Source: an uncultured Desulfomonile sp. (lineage in GTDB: Bacteria; Desulfobacterota; Desulfomonilia; Desulfomonilales; Desulfomonilaceae). Taken from it: a stretch of DNA of 15,841 nucleotides. This document shows, in pieces, positions 1-6,735 of this stretch (the first letter of the stretch is position 1; every line of letters begins with the position of its first letter). The translations under genes were made by a program, and so were the position numbers. The stretch is from contig CALDNG010000435.1 in the NCBI GenBank assembly GCA_937915285.1, positions 1-15,841 on the forward strand, written 5' to 3'. The notes beneath the pieces were generated by a model. That model saw only the letters and a program-made list of their open reading frames with translations. It ran no database searches and was not told the origin of the DNA.

Positions 1-330
1 ACAACCAACACCCAGTTGATTGCCAATCACAAGGCTTACGAAGATCCTTTTAAACGGGAAAAAATCAGTCAGATTCATCTTATGCTCCAGTCTGCTCTCG
101 AGGCCAGGAAAATGGTCGGCCTAAAGATGAACGTGCCAAAAGACCAGCTAGAGGTCGTTGTGGGGCTCTTGCCTTCACTAAACGCCCCAACGGTCTCAGG
201 CCTCTACAAATCGGACTGGTTCAGTGTGGAGTCTGTTGTTTCCGAGGAAATAGTTCGTAGTCTGATACCCAAACTGCTCAAGGCCGGAGCTACGGGAATA
301 ATAGAATATTCATTGAATAAGGTGCTCTAG
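1..330 (+). CDS. hisG: ATP phosphoribosyltransferase, C-terminal part (5' truncated)
   Basis: HisG catalyses the first step of histidine biosynthesis, joining ATP and PRPP to give phosphoribosyl-ATP. Only the last 109 codons are in the window; the frame is open from base 1, so the gene begins upstream. The visible start, around TTNTQLIANHKAYEDP, matches the end of the catalytic domain. The rest (LEARKMVGLKMNVPKDQLE, LPSLNAPTVSGL, VESVV, then GATGIIEYSLNKVL) matches the C-terminal ACT-like histidine-binding domain of the long-form enzyme. That domain mediates feedback inhibition by histidine, so this is inferred to be the self-regulated form that does not need HisZ. A terminator follows 64 bases after the stop, so hisG is the last gene of its transcript. 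The leftward gene beyond is convergent and unrelated. Family assignment is confident from sequence pattern. Confidence 0.93.
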   Translation, partial: TTNTQLIANHKAYEDPFKREKISQIHLMLQSALEARKMVGLKMNVPKDQLEVVVGLLPSLNAPTVSGLYKSDWFSVESVVSEEIVRSLIPKLLKAGATGIIEYSLNKVL

Positions 331-393
331 TGATGACTTTGCCAGCATAACTATTCCACCGATTTCTATCATACAATGTGTGAGTCACGGGCA

Positions 394-438
394 AAACTAC
401 CGACCACGTTCTTCAAGGATGTGGTCGGTTTTCATTTT
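394..438 (+). terminator. Intrinsic terminator downstream of hisG
   Basis: A perfect 9-bp stem, ACCGACCAC (399-407) with GTGGTCGGT (421-429), closes a 13-nt loop and is followed by TTTTCATTTT. The AAAAC before the stem gives a short T run on the other strand too, so it may also stop leftward transcripts from the gene ending at 586. Confidence 0.8.
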
Positions 439-585
439 GAGGATCCTCCGGTTAGCATTGTTCCAGGAAACATTCATCTCCCGGAATTTCATCTATCACA
501 TAGTCTACATCCTGTTTCATTGCCTTTCAGCTTTGACTCTCATGGCATCAACGGAGATGGAACAACTGGAATCCCCAGCTTTTTG
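439..585. other. Non-coding spacer between hisG terminator and small leftward gene
   Basis: The hisG stop and the stop of the small leftward gene are 255 bases apart. Apart from the terminator I see no gene here. A plus-strand open frame crosses it and runs antisense through the small gene, but it has no ribosome binding site and no recognisable family. Confidence 0.5.
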
Positions 586-867
586 TTAAGGCTCTTCAAC
601 AAAAGGATTTCTGGCCATCCTGCAGGTGCAGTTTCCTTCATCGCCATTGTTCCATTCCCGGATTATCTTTTTCAGGCCATTCCTGTCCAGGTCGAGAAGT
701 TCCTTGACATTTCCCTGTGTGAGCAGTCTCATTTTGTACGCAAAGAAAACGGCTTCTTCAAGCAGTCCGGGGGAAAACGGCAATCTCTCCTTTAGGAGAC
801 CACGTCTGTCCAGCAAATCTATGACCAGCCTGTAAGAGTTCTGAGCCTTTTCGAGATTTGCAGCCAT
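586..867 (-). CDS. Small hypothetical protein (93 aa) downstream of tupC
   Basis: I do not recognise this family. The product is a soluble, highly charged 93-residue protein with no signal peptide or membrane segment. It is predicted mostly helical to about residue 72 (MAANLEKAQNSYRLVIDLL and LLEEAVFFAYKMRLL look amphipathic) and ends in a short tail with a Cys-x-Cys (NCTCRMARNPF). Support for a real gene: a strong Shine-Dalgarno, AAAGGAGG at 880-887, although 12 nt from the ATG; a good promoter just upstream at 913-942; and a composition unlike a shadow frame. It follows tupC by 64 bases on the same strand, so it could share that transcript as well as use its own promoter. No link to tungstate can be read from the protein itself. 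Confidence 0.6.
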   Translation of the reverse strand: MAANLEKAQNSYRLVIDLLDRRGLLKERLPFSPGLLEEAVFFAYKMRLLTQGNVKELLDLDRNGLKKIIREWNNGDEGNCTCRMARNPFVEEP

Positions 868-912
868 AAATGACCAAAGCCTCCTTTAAAAATAGTCTTT
901 GTATATAGTGAA

Positions 913-942
913 ATTTTAGGAACAGAGGGTATCAGGTGTCAA
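913..942 (-). promoter_or_regulatory. Sigma70-type promoter for the small leftward gene
   Basis: Read on the minus strand: a perfect TTGACA (937-942), an 18-nt spacer and TAAAAT (913-918). The predicted start of transcription is near 906, leaving about 40 nt before the ATG at 867, with the AAAGGAGG inside that leader. The -35 box lies within the last codons and stop of tupC. Confidence 0.55.
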
Positions 943-954
943 GACTTGACCTGA
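932..954. promoter_or_regulatory. Operator-like inverted repeat over the -35 box
   Basis: TCAGG-TG-TCAAG-A-CTTGA-CCTGA: two nested 5-bp arms around a central A, with a 2-nt offset on one side. It covers the TTGACA at 937-942, which is where a repressor would sit. It also encodes the C-terminus of TupC, so codon constraint and chance are alternatives. Confidence 0.3.
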
Positions 955-1597
955 CAATGCAACCTGAAGAAATTTCTATGAAATGCTCGGATATGTCCGC
1001 AATGTCTGAATAGTCATGGGTTATTACCAGTATTGTTTTCGTGCCTGATCTGCCAAGGTCCTGAATAATGCCATTCATCAAGGCGTGGCTTTTGCTGTCG
1101 AGGTGGGATGTTGGTTCATCGAAAAGGAAGACCTCGGGGTCTACTGCCAGCGCACGAGCCAGAGCCACACGCTGGGCCTCACCTCCTGATAGCGATCGAG
1201 CCTGTCGTTTCTCAAAACCTTCCATGTCAACCCTGCATAACACCTCAGAAAGTCTGGACCTGATGTTTTTTTTGTCCAAGCCCCTGATTTTGAGCGCCCA
1301 GGCTACGTTTTCATATACATCTGTGTTGAACAGATAGGGCTTTTGAGTCAGGTATCCTATCCTTCGTCTGAATGATAATCGGTTACCCCTAGTAACCGGC
1401 TTGTCGAAAAAACTGATCGAACCACTCGCGGGTTGGTCCACAAAGGATAACAATTGCAAAAGAGTGGTTTTCCCGGAGCCATTCGAACCAAGAACGGCTG
1501 TAACTACCCCGGAGGGAATTCTCAAAGACTCAATCGACAGTACCTGACGGGTCCCGTAGCTGAAAGTAACATGATCCAGTGTATACGCTATATTCAT
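932..1597 (-). CDS. tupC: Tungstate-type ABC transporter ATP-binding protein
   Basis: This is the cytoplasmic ATPase that drives import through the permease encoded directly before it. The 221-residue protein has all nucleotide-binding motifs: Walker A GSNGSGKT (37-44), Q-loop Gln85, signature LSGGE (136-140), Walker B VFLFDEP (156-162) and switch His194. Its ATG overlaps the permease stop by 4 bases (ATGA), so the two are translationally coupled. It has no C-terminal TOBE/molybdate-binding domain, unlike ModC; ATPases of the Tup type are similarly short. The substrate call rests on the permease and is inference; molybdate or another oxyanion is possible. The 3' end also carries the promoter of the next gene. 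Confidence 0.8.
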   Translation of the reverse strand: MNIAYTLDHVTFSYGTRQVLSIESLRIPSGVVTAVLGSNGSGKTTLLQLLSFVDQPASGSISFFDKPVTRGNRLSFRRRIGYLTQKPYLFNTDVYENVAWALKIRGLDKKNIRSRLSEVLCRVDMEGFEKRQARSLSGGEAQRVALARALAVDPEVFLFDEPTSHLDSKSHALMNGIIQDLGRSGTKTILVITHDYSDIADISEHFIEISSGCIVRSSLDT

Positions 1598-2286
1598 GAC
1601 GAATGTTTCTGGAGAGAATAAAGGGCAAGGTTTACTAGCAGAGCTACTACCAGAAGAGCGATTCCCAAGGCCATCCCCAATTCGAATTCTCCCTTGCTGG
1701 TTTCAAGCGCAATGGCTGTCGTCATTGTCCGGGTGAACCCCTTGATGTTTCCACCCAACATCATCGCCACCCCAACCTCGGATATAACCCTCCCAAAAGC
1801 CAGGGCTGCGGCAGCCGTGATTGCGAATCGGCCCTCCCTGAGAATCTGGCAGAACTCCTGCCAGGCGTTTGCGCCAAGTGTCCTGCATGTCACAAACAGT
1901 CGTGGATCAAGCGCCTGCACTGCGCTCAGGGTAAGGTTGACCACTATTGGGGTTGCCAGAAAAAAAAGCCCCAGTTCCATACCGAAAGGAGTAAAAAGCA
2001 GTCCGTATTCTCCCAATGGACCCTTGCGACTTAAAAATGCATAGAACATCAACCCCAAGACAACAGTCGGAAATGCCATTGCCGTGTTCAATGTCAGTAT
2101 GAGGGTTCTTTTAAAAACAAAATTCTTTAGAGCGATCAAAACACCCAGTGGGATACCCACAATTGAGGCTGATGTTACCGCCAGCAGGGACACTTTTAAC
2201 GAAGTCCAAATTATGAGATAGACTTCGGCATCAAACCGAATGATTAAACCGAGGCCATCGAGAATTCCCTGTATTATAAAATTCAA
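1594..2286 (-). CDS. tupB: Tungstate-type ABC transporter permease
   Basis: This 230-residue inner-membrane protein forms the channel of an oxyanion importer. Several hydrophobic spans are visible (about 22-54, 62-85, 104-124, 156-176 and 204-226). The cytoplasmic coupling (EAA) loop lies near 137-152, LGANAWQEFCQILREG. The C-terminal half, SEVGVAMMLGGNIKGFTRTM followed by an IALETSKGEFELGMALG-like stretch, closely fits TupB rather than ModB, and the group uses tungsten enzymes. The start is TTG at 2286, preceded by AAGGGA with a 5-nt gap; no ATG is available near the family's usual N-terminus. It lies 46 bases after the oxidoreductase stop on the same strand. No gene for the binding protein TupA is next to it in this window, which is unusual because the normal order is tupA-tupB-tupC. 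Confidence 0.8.
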   Translation of the reverse strand: MNFIIQGILDGLGLIIRFDAEVYLIIWTSLKVSLLAVTSASIVGIPLGVLIALKNFVFKRTLILTLNTAMAFPTVVLGLMFYAFLSRKGPLGEYGLLFTPFGMELGLFFLATPIVVNLTLSAVQALDPRLFVTCRTLGANAWQEFCQILREGRFAITAAAALAFGRVISEVGVAMMLGGNIKGFTRTMTTAIALETSKGEFELGMALGIALLVVALLVNLALYSLQKHSS

Positions 2287-2332
2287 TTAAGTCCCTTGTA
2301 GTATTTTGGTGATCCCAAATGTCCCTAATTAA

Positions 2333-3325
2333 TCAAAAATAAATCGTCTGCCCGGTATCTATGGCATTGGCCACCAACTCAATCGCCTTCATGGCTTTAA
2401 GCGCACGTTCACCGTCTACAATCGGCTTTTTCCCCGAACGGACGCAATGCACAAACTCCTCAATTTCCAACCTTAAAGGCTCTTTATTTTCAATTTCGAT
2501 TTCCTCAGAATGAAAATCCCGCATCACGCAAGTCCCCAACCGGTCAACCATGAGGTTTTCAGCTCTATGCTGGACAAGGGTGCGATCAATTGTGTCTGCC
2601 TCCAGATAACTCGTCTTCGTGGTCACGGATATAGTTCTGGTCTTTTTTGGGGAGGCCTTGGACGTCACCAGGATCGCCGTTGCTCCGCTCATGAACTCTA
2701 TCCTAGTGTAGGCTATGTCGTTGAGTTGTGAAAAGACCGATCTGCCCGAGGCTGAAACGCTCTTGATCTCCGAATCAGCTATCTCGAGCGCCAGATCGAT
2801 GTCATGAATGAGAAGATCGTAAAGGACATCCACATCGAGGCACCTGGATCCGTCAAAAGGATTCAGTCGATGCGCGTCAATTGTGATCACGGTTTCCTGC
2901 CCTGATTTAACTAACTCCATAAGCTTGGCCACAGCCGGATTATAGCGCTCTATGTGTCCTACCATAAGAGCCACACCGTTCTTTCGCGCCCGCTCCACAA
3001 TCCTTTCTGCATCGTCAGCATTGGCTGCAAGCGGTTTTTCGACCAGCAAGGCCCTCGATTTTTCGAGGCATTTGATCGCTATGTCATAATGCAGGAATGT
3101 AGGAGCGGCAATGGTGAGAGCTTCAACTTCGTCAATCAACTCGTCGAGGGTTGAGAACGCCTTGCATGAATAACGGTCACAAATTTCCATGACCCTGATT
3201 TCATCGAGGTCATGGAAACCCACGAAATCAACATCACTCATTTGGTTGAGAATTCTGACATGATGCTGGCCCATTGCGCCCACACCAATCACTCCAACGC
3301 GCGTCTTTTTGAGGTCCGTTTTCAT
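2333..3325 (-). CDS. Gfo/Idh/MocA family NAD(P)-dependent oxidoreductase
   Basis: Members of this family oxidise or reduce sugars, inositols or nucleotide sugars. The 330-residue product has an N-terminal Rossmann fold with GVGAMG (14-19), the family EKP motif (96-98), GHIERYNP (123-130) and a catalytic-type helix with HDID (174-177), then the C-terminal sheet domain. It resembles dehydrogenases that act on UDP-GlcNAc-type sugars, which in this phylum often neighbour lipid A genes, but no such genes are here, so the substrate is unknown. I chose the ATG at 3325 because the conserved Rossmann strand begins eight residues later. A TTG at 3361 would add 12 residues that look unlike the family and overlap a promoter-like sequence. 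There is no clear ribosome binding site at either start. It precedes tupB by 46 bases and is divergent from livJ. Confidence 0.85.
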   Translation of the reverse strand: MKTDLKKTRVGVIGVGAMGQHHVRILNQMSDVDFVGFHDLDEIRVMEICDRYSCKAFSTLDELIDEVEALTIAAPTFLHYDIAIKCLEKSRALLVEKPLAANADDAERIVERARKNGVALMVGHIERYNPAVAKLMELVKSGQETVITIDAHRLNPFDGSRCLDVDVLYDLLIHDIDLALEIADSEIKSVSASGRSVFSQLNDIAYTRIEFMSGATAILVTSKASPKKTRTISVTTKTSYLEADTIDRTLVQHRAENLMVDRLGTCVMRDFHSEEIEIENKEPLRLEIEEFVHCVRSGKKPIVDGERALKAMKAIELVANAIDTGQTIYF

Positions 3326-3332
3326 AAAAGAA

Positions 3333-3361
3333 AAGATACACTTCTGGCGCTCCTTCGTCAA
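3333..3361 (-). promoter_or_regulatory. Candidate promoter for the leftward oxidoreductase-tupBC unit
   Basis: On the minus strand, TTGACG (3356-3361), a 17-nt spacer and TATCTT (3333-3338). The predicted transcript start is within 1-2 bases of the ATG at 3325, so the message would be leaderless, in line with the missing Shine-Dalgarno. If real, it argues against the upstream TTG start. Confidence 0.35.
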
Positions 3362-3372
3362 AGGTTTAGAGG

Positions 3373-3402
3373 TTTACTTTATCAACTCAGTTGTGGTTAA
3401 AT
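3373..3402 (+). promoter_or_regulatory. Weak promoter candidate for livJ
   Basis: TTTACT (3373-3378), 18-nt spacer, TTAAAT (3397-3402). Inside the spacer is a palindrome CAACT-C-AGTTG (3383-3393) that could be an operator. The leader to livJ would be about 90 nt. The match is only moderate and no other site in the 3362-3497 gap is better. Confidence 0.25.
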
Positions 3403-3497
3403 GTCCTCGCTCGGAAAGATGTGGCTACTGTTGTGATAGACGTCCTGTGTCTTAATTTTTGCTGAAAAACTTTAAATTCGACTTGAGGGAGGAGCCC

Positions 3498-4613
3498 ATG
3501 GTGCGCATCGTGTCTTTCTCGTTGACCCTGTTGGCATTAATGTTTTCCCTTGCTTCAGCATCAGATCCCATCAACGTTGGGGCTCTCTTGCCCATGACTG
3601 GCAGCGTTGCCGCATTCGGACAAATGGGATGGGATGGGTTTCAGACAGCTCGAAAGATTCAGCCACAAGCCTTGGGCAGACCTGTTGAATTAAAACTTTC
3701 GGATACCAAATCGGACAAGGTCGATTCTGCAAACGCGATGTCACGACTGATTGAGCGGGAAAAAGTTGTGGCGGTGCTTGGTGAAATGATTTCCGGAGAC
3801 ACCATAGCAGCCTCGGATTATTCCGAACGAGCCAAAATTCCCATGATTTCCCCCACCGCGACCAACCCAATAGTCACTCAGGGAAAGAAATTCGTTTTCA
3901 GGGTCTGTTTCATAGATCCTGAACAGGGAAGGGTCGGCGCCAGGCTGGCCATTGATAACCTCAAGGCAAAAACTGCCGCAATAATCTATGACATCTCACA
4001 GGACTACTGTGTAGGGCTTAAGACATTTTTCCAGAGGGAATTCACCCAGTCTGGAGGAAAGATTGTCTCTGAAACCATGTTCAAGACAGGTGACAGGGAC
4101 TTCACCCCACAACTCAGCCGGATCAAGTCATTGAATCCAGATGTCATTTACGCCCCCATTTACTATACTGAGTGCGCCCTGATCGCTAAACAGGCCCGGG
4201 AAATGGGTCTTACAGCTCCGATCCTAGCCGGGGATGGTGTGCAGGCGCCGGAACTCATGCAGCTTGGCGGAAAGGATGTTGAAGGACTGTACTTTACCGC
4301 CCATTTCCACGAAGACATGGTCGAAACCCCCATCGCAAAGAAATTTCTCGAGCTTTTCAGGAAAGAAACAGGAAAAGAGCTGGATTCCTACTCGGCCCAG
4401 GCCGCTGACGCATACTTTCTTCTTATTGACGCTATTAACCGTGCCGGGTCGGCGGACCCACAAAAAATACGTGATGCAATTGTCGAAACCAAGGATTTCA
4501 ATGGCGTGACCGGTAAGATAACCATGAAACCGGATGGAAACGCTATCAAGGCAATGGTCGTGAATAAGGTAAAAGATGGAAAGTTTGCCTATGTCACAAC
4601 CATAATGCCATGA
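3498..4613 (+). CDS. livJ: Branched-chain amino acid ABC transporter, periplasmic binding protein
   Basis: This is the periplasmic receptor of a Liv-type importer, which captures leucine, isoleucine, valine or a related amphipathic ligand. The 371-residue precursor starts at ATG 3498, where AGGGAGG lies five bases upstream; the open frame extends 13 codons further to a TTG, but that extension has no ribosome site. A signal peptide fits residues 1-21 with a cleavage-type ASA before SDPINVG. The mature part is a type I periplasmic fold: INVGALLPMTG at the start, GEMISGDT and IPMISPTATNP in the ligand-binding region, and FKTGDRDFTPQLSRIK before the second lobe. It has no lipobox cysteine, so it is inferred to be soluble. 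The four transporter genes follow at once. The family also binds amides, urea or aromatic acids, so the ligand is uncertain. Confidence 0.9.
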   Translation: MVRIVSFSLTLLALMFSLASASDPINVGALLPMTGSVAAFGQMGWDGFQTARKIQPQALGRPVELKLSDTKSDKVDSANAMSRLIEREKVVAVLGEMISGDTIAASDYSERAKIPMISPTATNPIVTQGKKFVFRVCFIDPEQGRVGARLAIDNLKAKTAAIIYDISQDYCVGLKTFFQREFTQSGGKIVSETMFKTGDRDFTPQLSRIKSLNPDVIYAPIYYTECALIAKQAREMGLTAPILAGDGVQAPELMQLGGKDVEGLYFTAHFHEDMVETPIAKKFLELFRKETGKELDSYSAQAADAYFLLIDAINRAGSADPQKIRDAIVETKDFNGVTGKITMKPDGNAIKAMVVNKVKDGKFAYVTTIMP

Positions 4614-4635
4614 ACATGGTTTCATGAAATTTTTT
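4609..4635 (+). terminator. Weak terminator/attenuator after livJ
   Basis: CATGAA (4609-4614) pairs with TTCATG (4621-4626) around a 6-nt loop. AAA and six T residues (4630-4635) follow. The stem overlaps the livJ stop and is AT-rich, so only partial termination is likely, which would leave more livJ message than livHMGF. Confidence 0.4.
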
Positions 4636-4700
4636 CGGATAATCAGGCCAACACGGGCTGGTCGTGGTGATCAAATCTGCGCGAAGACTGTTTCAGGAAG

Positions 4701-4729
4701 TTGATATGTTTCAGACCACATTTTAAATT
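4701..4729 (+). promoter_or_regulatory. Candidate internal promoter for livHMGF
   Basis: TTGATA (4701-4706), a 17-nt spacer and TAAATT (4724-4729). Transcription would begin near 4736, about 15 bases before the GTG of livH. It lies in the 137-base gap after livJ and would supply the permease and ATPase genes if transcription stops after livJ. Confidence 0.4.
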
Positions 4730-4750
4730 GTCACTTCCAAAGGCACAAAA

Positions 4751-5638
4751 GTGGACATCGGCTTTGCTACTCAACAAATAATTTACGGGCTCACAGTCGG
4801 TTGTCTTTACGGTCTGTTAGCCATTGGCTATACAATGGTTTACGGAGTCCTGAGACTGATCAATTTTGCTCATGGCGACCTATTGATGGTTTCGGCCTAC
4901 GTGGCATTTTTTGGGATTGTCATTTTTAGTTTTCCCTGGCCACTTGCTTTTGCTGGAGCCGCGCTGATCACTGGTTTTATCGGCATCCTAATAGATCGGG
5001 GCGCCTATAAGCCTATTAGAAAAAGCCCAAGAATCAGCGCCTTGATTACTGCGATCGGAGTGTCCTTTCTGCTTGAAAATCTGGCCCTTGTTATCATTGG
5101 CGGTCGACCGAAACCATTTCCCATTCCAATGCTATTTGAAGGCTCCCTGTCGGTCGGGCAGGTGAAATTACCAATCCTGTCCATCTGGGTGCTGGCTGTG
5201 ACAACTGTGTTGTTGATGATAGTGCTCGCCATCATCAACAAAACCAGGATAGGGATGGCCATGAGAGCCCTGTCCAGAGACATGGAAACAGTTTCATTGA
5301 TGGGGATAGATGTGAACCGCGTAATTTCGTTCACCTTTGCCTTAGGCTCCATGCTGGCTGCTTTTGGCGGTGTAATGTGGTGCATGAAGTATCCTGCCAT
5401 AGAACCTTTCATGGGAGTTATTCCGGGATTGAAAGCTTTTGTGGCGGCAGTGCTGGGTGGCATAGGAAATGTCACCGGCGCAGCTATAGGCGGCCTGATA
5501 CTGGGTTTGGCCGAAGTGTTGATAGTGGCTGTGCAACCTGACTGGTCGGGATATCGGGACGCCATTGCTTTTTGCATAATGATATTCATCCTGTTGACCA
5601 GGCCAACAGGCATCATGGGCCAGAAGTTACCCGATTGA
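4751..5638 (+). CDS. livH: Branched-chain amino acid ABC transporter permease LivH
   Basis: One of the two inner-membrane channel subunits. The 295-residue protein has the LivH N-terminal hallmark GLLAIGYTMVYGVLRLINFA followed by HGDLLM (about 21-46), multiple membrane spans throughout, and the cytoplasmic ATPase-docking loop near 165-192 (RIGMAMRALSRD ... MGIDVNR). The C-terminal GIGNVTGAAIGGLILG is also typical. The start is GTG at 4751, with AAAGG about eight bases upstream; it gives the usual family N-terminus. It pairs with LivM, and livM begins 32 bases downstream. A long antisense open frame across livH and the start of livM is a shadow. Confidence 0.92.
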   Translation: MDIGFATQQIIYGLTVGCLYGLLAIGYTMVYGVLRLINFAHGDLLMVSAYVAFFGIVIFSFPWPLAFAGAALITGFIGILIDRGAYKPIRKSPRISALITAIGVSFLLENLALVIIGGRPKPFPIPMLFEGSLSVGQVKLPILSIWVLAVTTVLLMIVLAIINKTRIGMAMRALSRDMETVSLMGIDVNRVISFTFALGSMLAAFGGVMWCMKYPAIEPFMGVIPGLKAFVAAVLGGIGNVTGAAIGGLILGLAEVLIVAVQPDWSGYRDAIAFCIMIFILLTRPTGIMGQKLPD

Positions 5639-5670
5639 TCTGTTGGTAAATCTGGAGGGCTAATATCTAA

Positions 5671-6735
5671 TTGGTGAAGGAAAACCCGACAAGAGACAAA
5701 CTTTTGACCTATATGGCCGTGGCGGCGTTGTTGATTTTTTTGTGGTACGCCGAAAGCCATTTCAGCCAATACAGCCTCAGAATTATAAATAATATCGGCA
5801 TATTCATTGTTCTGGCAGTTAGTTATAACCTGATTAACGGGATTGCCGGACAATTTTCTCTTGGAACTAACGCCTTTCTGGCCGTAGGGGCTTATACCAG
5901 CGCTATTTTCACCTTGTCCCCCGAAGAAAAGATCAGATCATTCATCATTGAGCCAATGATATGGCCGTTGTCCGAGATCAGTCTTTCCTTTCCCCTTTCC
6001 CTTTTGCTGGCCGGAGTGGTCACAGCGCTTATAGCATTGTTAGTGGCGCTTCCGGTTTTCAGGGTTCGCGGTGATTACCTGGCTATTGTTACGCTGGGAT
6101 TTGGTGAAGTGGTTCAGGTTGTTGCCAATAATGTCGTTTCAGTAACCAACGGTCCGCTCGGGATCAAGGGGCTGGCGCCACACACCAACATATGGTGGAG
6201 CTGGGGAATCTGCATATTTACCGTTTATTGTGTGGTCAGGCTTATAAACTCTAGCTATGGGCGGGCCATGAAGGCAGTCAGGGAAGACGAAACGGCTGCT
6301 GAAGCAATGGGTATCAACGCCTTCCGCATTAAAACGCTCGCGTTTACTTGCAGCGCATTTTTTCAGGGTGTCGCTGGCGGTTTATTGGCCCACCTCATCA
6401 CAACAATATCTCCCTCACTCTTCACTTTCATGCTCACGTTCAATTTGTTGATCATTATTGTCATAGGTGGTCTGGGAAGCACTACCGGCGCAGTACTTTC
6501 CGCCATTTTGATCACATGGGGCTCAGAGGCTTTGAGAATAGTTGAGGAACCTTTCACATTCTTCGGCTACGATTATTCTGGAATACCTGGCATGAGAATG
6601 GTGTTGTTCAGCATAATTCTGATCCTGGTGATGCTATTCGCGCGTCGAGGAATCATGGGGAGAAACGAATTCAAATGGTCGGTATTGCTCAACCGGTTCG
6701 GTCGGCAGTCTAAATCTGAGGCAAGAACTTCATGA
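5671..6735 (+). CDS. livM: Branched-chain amino acid ABC transporter permease LivM
   Basis: Second channel subunit of the Liv importer, 354 residues. Family landmarks are LINGIAGQFSLGTNAFLAVG (54-73), RVRGDYLAIVTLGFGE (131-146), NGPLGIKGL (160-168) and the docking loop SYGRAMKAVREDETAAEAMG (195-214). Hydrophobic spans cover most of the rest. The start is probably TTG at 5671, with GGAGGG at 5654-5659 eleven bases before it; the adjacent GTG at 5674 is possible and changes only one residue. The stop overlaps the ATG of livG by four bases (ATGA), indicating translational coupling between membrane and ATPase subunits. Confidence 0.92.
   Translation: MVKENPTRDKLLTYMAVAALLIFLWYAESHFSQYSLRIINNIGIFIVLAVSYNLINGIAGQFSLGTNAFLAVGAYTSAIFTLSPEEKIRSFIIEPMIWPLSEISLSFPLSLLLAGVVTALIALLVALPVFRVRGDYLAIVTLGFGEVVQVVANNVVSVTNGPLGIKGLAPHTNIWWSWGICIFTVYCVVRLINSSYGRAMKAVREDETAAEAMGINAFRIKTLAFTCSAFFQGVAGGLLAHLITTISPSLFTFMLTFNLLIIIVIGGLGSTTGAVLSAILITWGSEALRIVEEPFTFFGYDYSGIPGMRMVLFSIILILVMLFARRGIMGRNEFKWSVLLNRFGRQSKSEARTS

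Noticed and set aside
516..612. Protein-like continuation (LNKKLGIPVVPSPLMP) in a second minus-strand frame past the stop of the 93-residue gene, suggesting a frameshift
   Set aside because: Only about 20 codons before another stop, and no recognised family spans the join. It could be chance, so I kept the intact 93-residue reading.
376..795. 139-codon plus-strand open frame antisense to the small leftward gene
   Set aside because: No ribosome binding site, it spans the hisG terminator and the opposite strand has a far better promoter, ribosome site and protein composition.
3431..3458. TTGTGA-16-TAATTT as the livJ promoter
   Set aside because: Short spacer and only three of six matches in the -10 box; not better than the weak site at 3373-3402.
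4640..4750. GGAAGT/ACTTCC pair flanking the internal promoter region as a structured leader
   Set aside because: Six bases separated by more than 30 with nothing paired between; expected by chance.
5005..5853. 282-codon minus-strand open frame across livH and livM
   Set aside because: Exact shadow of two confidently identified membrane permease genes; low-complexity composition typical of antisense to hydrophobic codons.
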